Assembly (NCBI RefSeq): GCF_009730915.1
Contig: NC_052482.1
Location: forward strand, 1,240,001-1,304,000
From: Dioscorea cayenensis subsp. rotundata
Taxonomy: Eukaryota; Streptophyta; Magnoliopsida; Dioscoreales; Dioscoreaceae
DNA: 64,000 nt
Direction of reading: 5' to 3'
Positions 58,302 through 64,000 of the stretch are shown piece after piece. Both the position numbers and the translations under genes were made by a program. Each line of letters begins with the position of its first letter. Position 1 is the first letter of the stretch. Below the pieces are notes generated by a model. It saw only the letters and a list, made by a program, of their open reading frames with translations, did no database searches and had not been told where the DNA came from.

Positions 58302-60790
58302 CTAATGGTGGGATGTTGCTGCAACTCCTTCCCCCTCCTTGGCCTTCTGTGCGGCTGCTCTTATCTGACGTTGCTCTTCTTTATAAATCCTATTCCTTCT
58401 TTGGAACTGCAAAGAGTCATAGATTAAAGTGAGGCGAAAAGATTTATTCAGACATCTAATTTCCGAGAATCTACATATGCAATCTTTCTACACAATGACT
58501 TGCATACATTCATGAAACGAGCATGCACAGTCGTGCAATAGCATGTGAATCACGAGGGAAAATTGCATTGACATGAAAGTAAATTAGTTCACCATCCGAA
58601 ATTTGGTAAATGCTGTTATTATATTAGAAAAGTATAACTCTATTTGTATATTATTTTGGTAACTTCAGTACTGAGATTCAAGTTGATTTTAGATAGATTA
58701 AAAATTGAACAGATGTGAAAAAGGTTCAAAGAATATGTGGCAAAGGAGGGAATGAAGAATGATGCCTGATGGTGGTGATATGCATTTTTGAAGATGATAA
58801 GTGAAAAATAAAATAATAAAAATGAAGTCGAAAAATGAAGAATAATAAACTCAATGTGAGAGATTCACAATTCACATTTCTTACTAGGAAGACGTAGGAA
58901 GAAAAAGCAAAGGGAATAATGATCAGGGATCATGTCAAAAGAAGAAAAAGAAAAATTAGATGAGAATACTGAAAAAGTTAAATTCAACCATTATTCCTTC
59001 CCTTTCCATGATCAGCTGAGATTAGAATTATCAAACTGTCTTAGTTTTTGTGCATTTCTCTATAGGCAAATGATACCACACAAAGAATAAATTTTATTTT
59101 GAATGCAGAAGATTAAGGTTGAGATGCAATCAAAGCATGATCTCATCATCCATAAAAAAAACTGAATGAACAGCTATCTACAAAACCACAAGGCCAAACA
59201 GGATTATATTTATCACCTCATGTTGCAGAGAGAGGAACTTTTATTTAGCATGTAGAAGGCTATGTAAATGATTGAATGCAATTCAAATCATGCTTTTCAT
59301 CCACAAAACAGCTGAATGAATCAATGACAAACTATGCAGGAAACCAAAGGCAACAGAGGACTGTATCCAACACTAAAAACAGACACTTGAAGCAAAATAG
59401 ACTACAATTTTTTTTTATTAAATGTGCTGCATCGAAAGCCAGATCCTGCAGAACATTCTAGAGCTACAGACCTAGGAATAAGTTCCTTGAAGTCTCTCTT
59501 TCCATCTTTTCAGGGAGATATATGTCCTGTTAAAACCATGGCTGTCAGTAAATTTCCTAGAGATGGGGGATAAACCAAAAGCAACAAGGAGTGCATCCAA
59601 CACTAAAAATGGGCACTTCAAGAAGAATAGAATACTATTTTTTTTTTATTCAATGTGCGCGGGTTGAAAGCCAGATCCTGCAGAGCATTCTAGAACTACA
59701 GACCTAGGAACAAGTTGCCTTGAAGTCTTTTTTTCTCTTATCCTCTTTTCAGGGAGATATATGTCCTGATAGAACCATGGCTGTCAGTCAATTTCCTAAA
59801 GCCGGGGCCTATCCCTCTTTTTCCTTCTCTCTCTTACTACTTATCTAAACTGGTGTATCAAAAGGTAAACCATTACAAAATCAACACCTATAAATTAGTT
59901 TTGGGGATTCCGATATACAATGATCTAAAAAAAAAAAAAATCCTAAAACAATCATATGGCAAGATTAAAAACTTGATAAATAGACTAGATTCAGTTAGAT
60001 TTAAAATTAAAATTTCAATTCATCAATGCATTATCAGATCTATAAGATGAGAATAAGTAGGATTTCTACAAGGATTTCAAGATGTACAGAATTGCAGAAT
60101 AAGGCTCTGAATAATGACAACTATTTCAGATTAAGATTTGCTGATAGCATTAACCATAAAGTATATGAAAATCCTTTAAGAAAAAAACAAGAAAATCTCT
60201 ATCAATACTCGACAATGAGAAATATCCTTATCAAGGAACCCCATTTCAAGCAATAATTAGAATTAGGAAAGAAGTACTAAAGATTAAGCAGAAAAAGAAA
60301 CCACATTTTTAAACTTAAGCGAAAACAAATATCAAATGAGATATAATTATCAAAGGACCAATTTTTTTACCTAATATTCATGAAAACAAAAAGGAAAGCA
60401 CAAGTTTACCAATAATCATCCAACAAATGAGAAAAACAACCATCAAAGGAACAATCTTTGAACAACTCTGATGAAATTCAACTATGATCATACAATCAAA
60501 CAAAAAATAATCAATCATCAACCAACATTGACAAAGATAATAATCAAAGAACCATAATCTAAACTAATTCCCATAAAAATCAACACAAATCATGCAATAA
60601 AACAAAGATTGTGATCTAAATCACTGAGATTTGGGGATACCTCCTTGGAATGATGAAGGCACTCAAAATAGTCCTCACGGAGGAGCTTGCAGTCCTTCGG
60701 CTCACGGCATCGAGACATACACTCGCTGAAATCGTTCCAGAAGTCGTAGCACCGGCCCTTGTTCCCGGAGATTCCCCACCCGGAAGCCAT
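58302..60790 (-). CDS. NDUFS5: NDUFS5 complex I subunit (copy 2)
   Basis: Exons 60790-60641 and 58406-58302 on the minus strand encode the same 84-residue twin-CX9C protein as copy 1 (C14/C24 and C34/C44), with the same splice sites. I see no coding change. The intron has the 239-bp tandem duplication (about 59335-59810). It also has three inserted homopolymer runs (near 59407, 59637 and 59926) that copy 1 lacks. Confidence 0.93.
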
Positions 60791-61336
60791 CTCCGCCGCC
60801 TCTCCCTCTCCCTCTCTCTCTCTCTCTCGACGAAGACTTCGATGGAGATCTTATGAGACTGAAGCCATTGTGCGGAAGCTACGAAACCGTTGGATTTATC
60901 TCGGGATCCGCTCTTTGATTTATAAGTTTTTCCAAACTTTTAAAATAAATTAAGGATATGTTTGTTTTTTACTTAATTTATTTTTTAATTTTCATTTAAT
61001 CTCTTTCTAACACGATTTAATTTCTGAAATTTCATTGTAAAACACTAATAACTTATTTTCTGAAATTCATGTCCATATAATAAAATTTTAATCACTTTAT
61101 CATAAACTTCTGATGAGTTAATAAATTTTTAAAAAATCATTAAATTACTACATCACTGCAATCTTTGTCAAAAAAAAAAAAAAATTTATTAAAAAATTAA
61201 CAAAAAAATTTAGTTAATTATTATTAATCAAAATTAACTGATTAAATTTGAAAAATGATTTACGAGGGTTAAAATAGGATGCCTTATTTTCTTAATTTTC
61301 TTAATGGTGATTGAATCTTTTAAGAGTTAATTTTAA

Positions 61337-63703
61337 GGGAAAAATTCTGCACTCCCTCGATAATTTCAAAACTTCCCAAACGCACTCGTGAGTTTTGCAT
61401 ACCTCGAACAACCCTTCCTTTATTTAGTTTCCTACCTTTTTACCCCTGCATTATGAAATTCCATCATCGCTCTTAAACATTTTTCGTACACATTCATTCT
61501 TCATTGCAGTTCCTTTTTGCATGTACTCATTTCTTAAACAGAGAAACTTTCAGTTTTTAAACATGAACTCATTTCTTTAAACGTAGAGTTCATTTCTTAT
61601 GTAAACCCTCATTTCTTAAATGGAAAACTCATTTCTTAAACGAAACCCTCATTTTTTAAACATAAAAACTCATTTTTAAACAAAAACATTAATATTTAAA
61701 CAGAAAAACAAATATTTACATGATAAATTAATCCACGGATATAAAACCAATTAATCTTGGTCACTCAGTACATATTTAAATAGAAACAACGATATTTAAG
61801 CACTTTTTAAAGCGTAAACGCAATATATTAAACGAAACATCGATAGTTAAACAAAGACAAACTAGCATATAAGCAGAGAACTCATTTCTTAAAGCGAGAG
61901 CTTATTTTTAACGTAGACCCTCATCGAGTAGGGACATTGAGTATCTCATCGCCATCGATCTCGCTGAACGCTGAGTGCCGAGCTCCGGATCCGGGCGAGC
62001 GATCTCGTGGCATGCTCGCGTGGGTCTTAAAGGAGAAATCTTTTATTGGGCGCTGGCGATCCGGCTGGCGACGTTCCCTCGGTGGGTCGGAGTGGTGAGG
62101 TCTTCGTGGCGACGCTCGGATAAGACGTAGTCGAACTTCAACGGAACCATTCTCGATTGCGGAGACCGCAGTAACATGGATAGCAATAGGGGTTTAGGGT
62201 TAGGGATCATTCCGGGGTTTCTGGATCCATGGTGCCTAAGTCGGTGACGGAGCGGAGGAGAGCCGTGCCGCACGAGGGGTTCGATCTCGCCGCCTTCGCT
62301 CTTCATCTTCATCGCTCTTCCCCGTCGTCGACCTCATCTCTTTCATCTTCTTACGCTCGACGCCTGGGAAGACCGCATGCTCCTCGCTCGTCGAGCCGAA
62401 GGCATCGAAAGGTTGTCTCCGTACATATTTAAATGAAACAACGATATTTGAAGACTTTTTAAAGCGTAAACGCAATATATTAAAGCATGTAAACATCGAT
62501 AGTTAAACAAAAGACAAACAAGCATATAAATGAGAACTCATTTCTTAAGCAGAGAACTCATTTCTTAAACAGAGAGCTTATTTTTAAAGCAGGAGACCTC
62601 ATCGAGTAGTGACATCGGTATCTCATCGCCATGCGATCTCGCGAGCGCTAGAGTCGCCGAGCTCCGGATCCGCGAGCGATCTCGAGGTGGCGTGCTCGTG
62701 TGAGGGGTCTTAAAGGAGAAATCTTTATCTGGCGTTGGGCGATCCGGTTGGCGGCGTTCCTCTGGTCGAGAGTGGTGAGGTCTTCGAGTGAGCGCGTCGG
62801 ATAAGACATGGTGAACTGAAGTCGGAACCATTCTCGATCGCGGAGACCGCAACATGGATAGCAATAGGGTTAGGGGTTAGGGGATCATTCGGGGTTTGGA
62901 TCCATGGTGCCTAAGTCGGTGACGAGGAACGGAGGGAGAGCCGCTGCCGATAAGGGGTTCGATCTCGCCTTCGTCTTCGTCTTCATCGCCTTCCCCGGCG
63001 TCGACCTCATCTCTTTCATCTTCTTACGTCGTTGACCTCGGGAGAAGACGCATCTCCCTCGTCGTCGAGCAGATGCATCGAAGGTTGCGACCTTTTCTCT
63101 CGAACATGAAATCCATTTTTCACTGCAGCGTGGTAGTGATTGTGAGCGCGCATGTTTGTCTCGGCTTGGCGGGTCATGACTACTGATAAAAGAGATTTTT
63201 AAGATGATAAATACACCGCGACTCGTTTCTTAAACAGAGACTATCATTTTTAAACAAAAACCCTCATTTCTTAAGCGGAAAACTCATTTTACCTTAAGCA
63301 GGAGACTCTGTAAAGCGAAAACCTCTTTTCTGTAAACAGAAAACTCATTTCTTAAACAGAAAACTTCGATTTTTAAACAAAACTCGTTTTTAAATAGAAA
63401 CTCATTTTTAAAGCAGAAACTCATAAACGAACCTCATACCTCATATTTTTAAATAAGCTTCATTTTCAAATAGAAACTATCACCTATGCGGCGTTATAGT
63501 CGAACCCCTATCACACTTGCCATAACTTCCCACGCAGAGACAATTTCGTCAAAAATTCCAAGATTAACTCTATCAATCACTATTAGATGTTTGGGGTTTA
63601 AAAATCATTGTATTCAAAAGGAAGGGGTTTTTGAGGAGTGCAAAACTAACGGGGTGTTTTTGGCAATATTGCAAACTTACAAGGTGTTTTTGACAATTTC
63701 CAC
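61337..63703. mobile_element. Mutator-like element B (copy 2)
   Basis: Exact 9-bp duplication TAATTTTAA at 61328-61336 and 63704-63712, the same site as copy 1. The same two GC-rich units (about 61760-62420 and 62420-63085) and TTTAAAC arrays are present. Single-base gains and losses relative to copy 1 are far denser here than in the neighbouring NDUFS5 gene. Confidence 0.85.
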
Positions 63704-63712
63704 TAATTTTAA

Positions 63713-64000
63713 ATATTTATTTGTGATAATAATGAATAAAAAAAATTGATATAATTTGTAATCTTTTTAGGAACTATGTGCAAAAATGTTCTCATTATAA
63801 ATAGTAAATACTCATTTGGCCCGGGACGATGGACGACATATCACCGGCGGCGATCACCGGCAGCCACCTTTCGCCGGGTAGGTGAAGAAGACGAATTCGA
63901 TATGTTCTATCATCTATGCTTTCCCATGGCACACCCACAGCACCCTGAGGTACGATGGATGCAAGAAGATCTTTTAACCTTTACTTGGATGCTTCTTCTC
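63713..64000 (+). promoter_or_regulatory. Start of the region upstream of the PORR gene (copy 2), cut by the window end
   Basis: Matches 25941-26222, including the GC-rich patch with the ATG GAC GAC start. If the second PORR copy exists it lies just past the window. Confidence 0.5.

Larger units (their letters stand above)
42597..64000. repeat. Large duplicated block, copy 2
   Basis: Second copy of the 6436-26222 block, in the same order and orientation, running off the window end (64000 aligns near 26222). It lacks the 6813-7979 segment and has a solo LTR at 48300-51119. It also shows many small indels, densest around 56640-57010 and 61337-63703. Confidence 0.95.

Overview
The window is nuclear DNA from a flowering plant. 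It is AT-rich, the genes have spliced introns, and the proteins are typically plant: ribulose-phosphate 3-epimerase, an EID1-like F-box protein, an At4g28440-like OB-fold protein, complex I subunit NDUFS5, a PORR protein, a pectin methylesterase inhibitor and a plant HIG1-domain protein. Exons are not GC-rich in the way many grass genes are. A non-grass monocot or a dicot would fit, but I cannot name the species. All product calls rest on recognising protein sequence, without database searches.

Layout. 49-273 holds the 3' end of an RPE gene (+), with a GC-AG last intron. 2658-3040 is an 81-bp minisatellite. 3551-4385 is a diverged three-copy repeat lying downstream of the F-box gene (4435-5412, -). 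From about 6436 to beyond 26222 runs a block of about 20 kb that is repeated, same order and orientation, from about 42597 to the window end. The block carries non-coding DNA, Mutator-like element A (10859-15264), the OB-fold gene (15841-19011, +), NDUFS5 (20504-22973, -), Mutator-like element B (23522-25931) and the start of the region upstream of the PORR gene. Single-copy sequence follows: PORR gene (26768-28126, +), PMEI gene (29690-30268, -) and HIG1-domain gene (33545-35848, +). A gap of exactly 1000 N spans 36545-37544. After it come about 5 kb of transposon-derived sequence, including an intact-ended 925-bp hAT-type element, and then the second block copy.

The two block copies share both Mutator-like insertions with the same target-site duplications. 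They differ by a 2820-bp solo LTR (only in copy 2, with a clean empty site in copy 1), an extra segment of about 1.17 kb (only in copy 1), microsatellite lengths, homopolymer runs and scattered substitutions. With a fixed-size scaffold gap between them, the simplest reading is two haplotypes placed in tandem by the assembly. A young tandem segmental duplication remains possible. In copy 2 the OB-fold gene has a frameshifted C-terminus, while the NDUFS5 coding exons appear unchanged.

The most novel content is the Mutator-like family. Elements A and B share terminal sequences, generate 9-bp target-site duplications and are filled with short arrays of a TTTAAAC-type motif. Element A holds remnants of a MuDR-type transposase (+) and a convergent 'plant mobile domain'-like cargo gene (-). 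Element B is non-autonomous and carries a GC-rich, tandemly doubled 668-bp segment that looks captured from a host gene. The host genes are unrelated housekeeping or regulatory genes; I see no operon-like or pathway link between them, although two (NDUFS5, HIG1) are mitochondrial respiratory-chain proteins.
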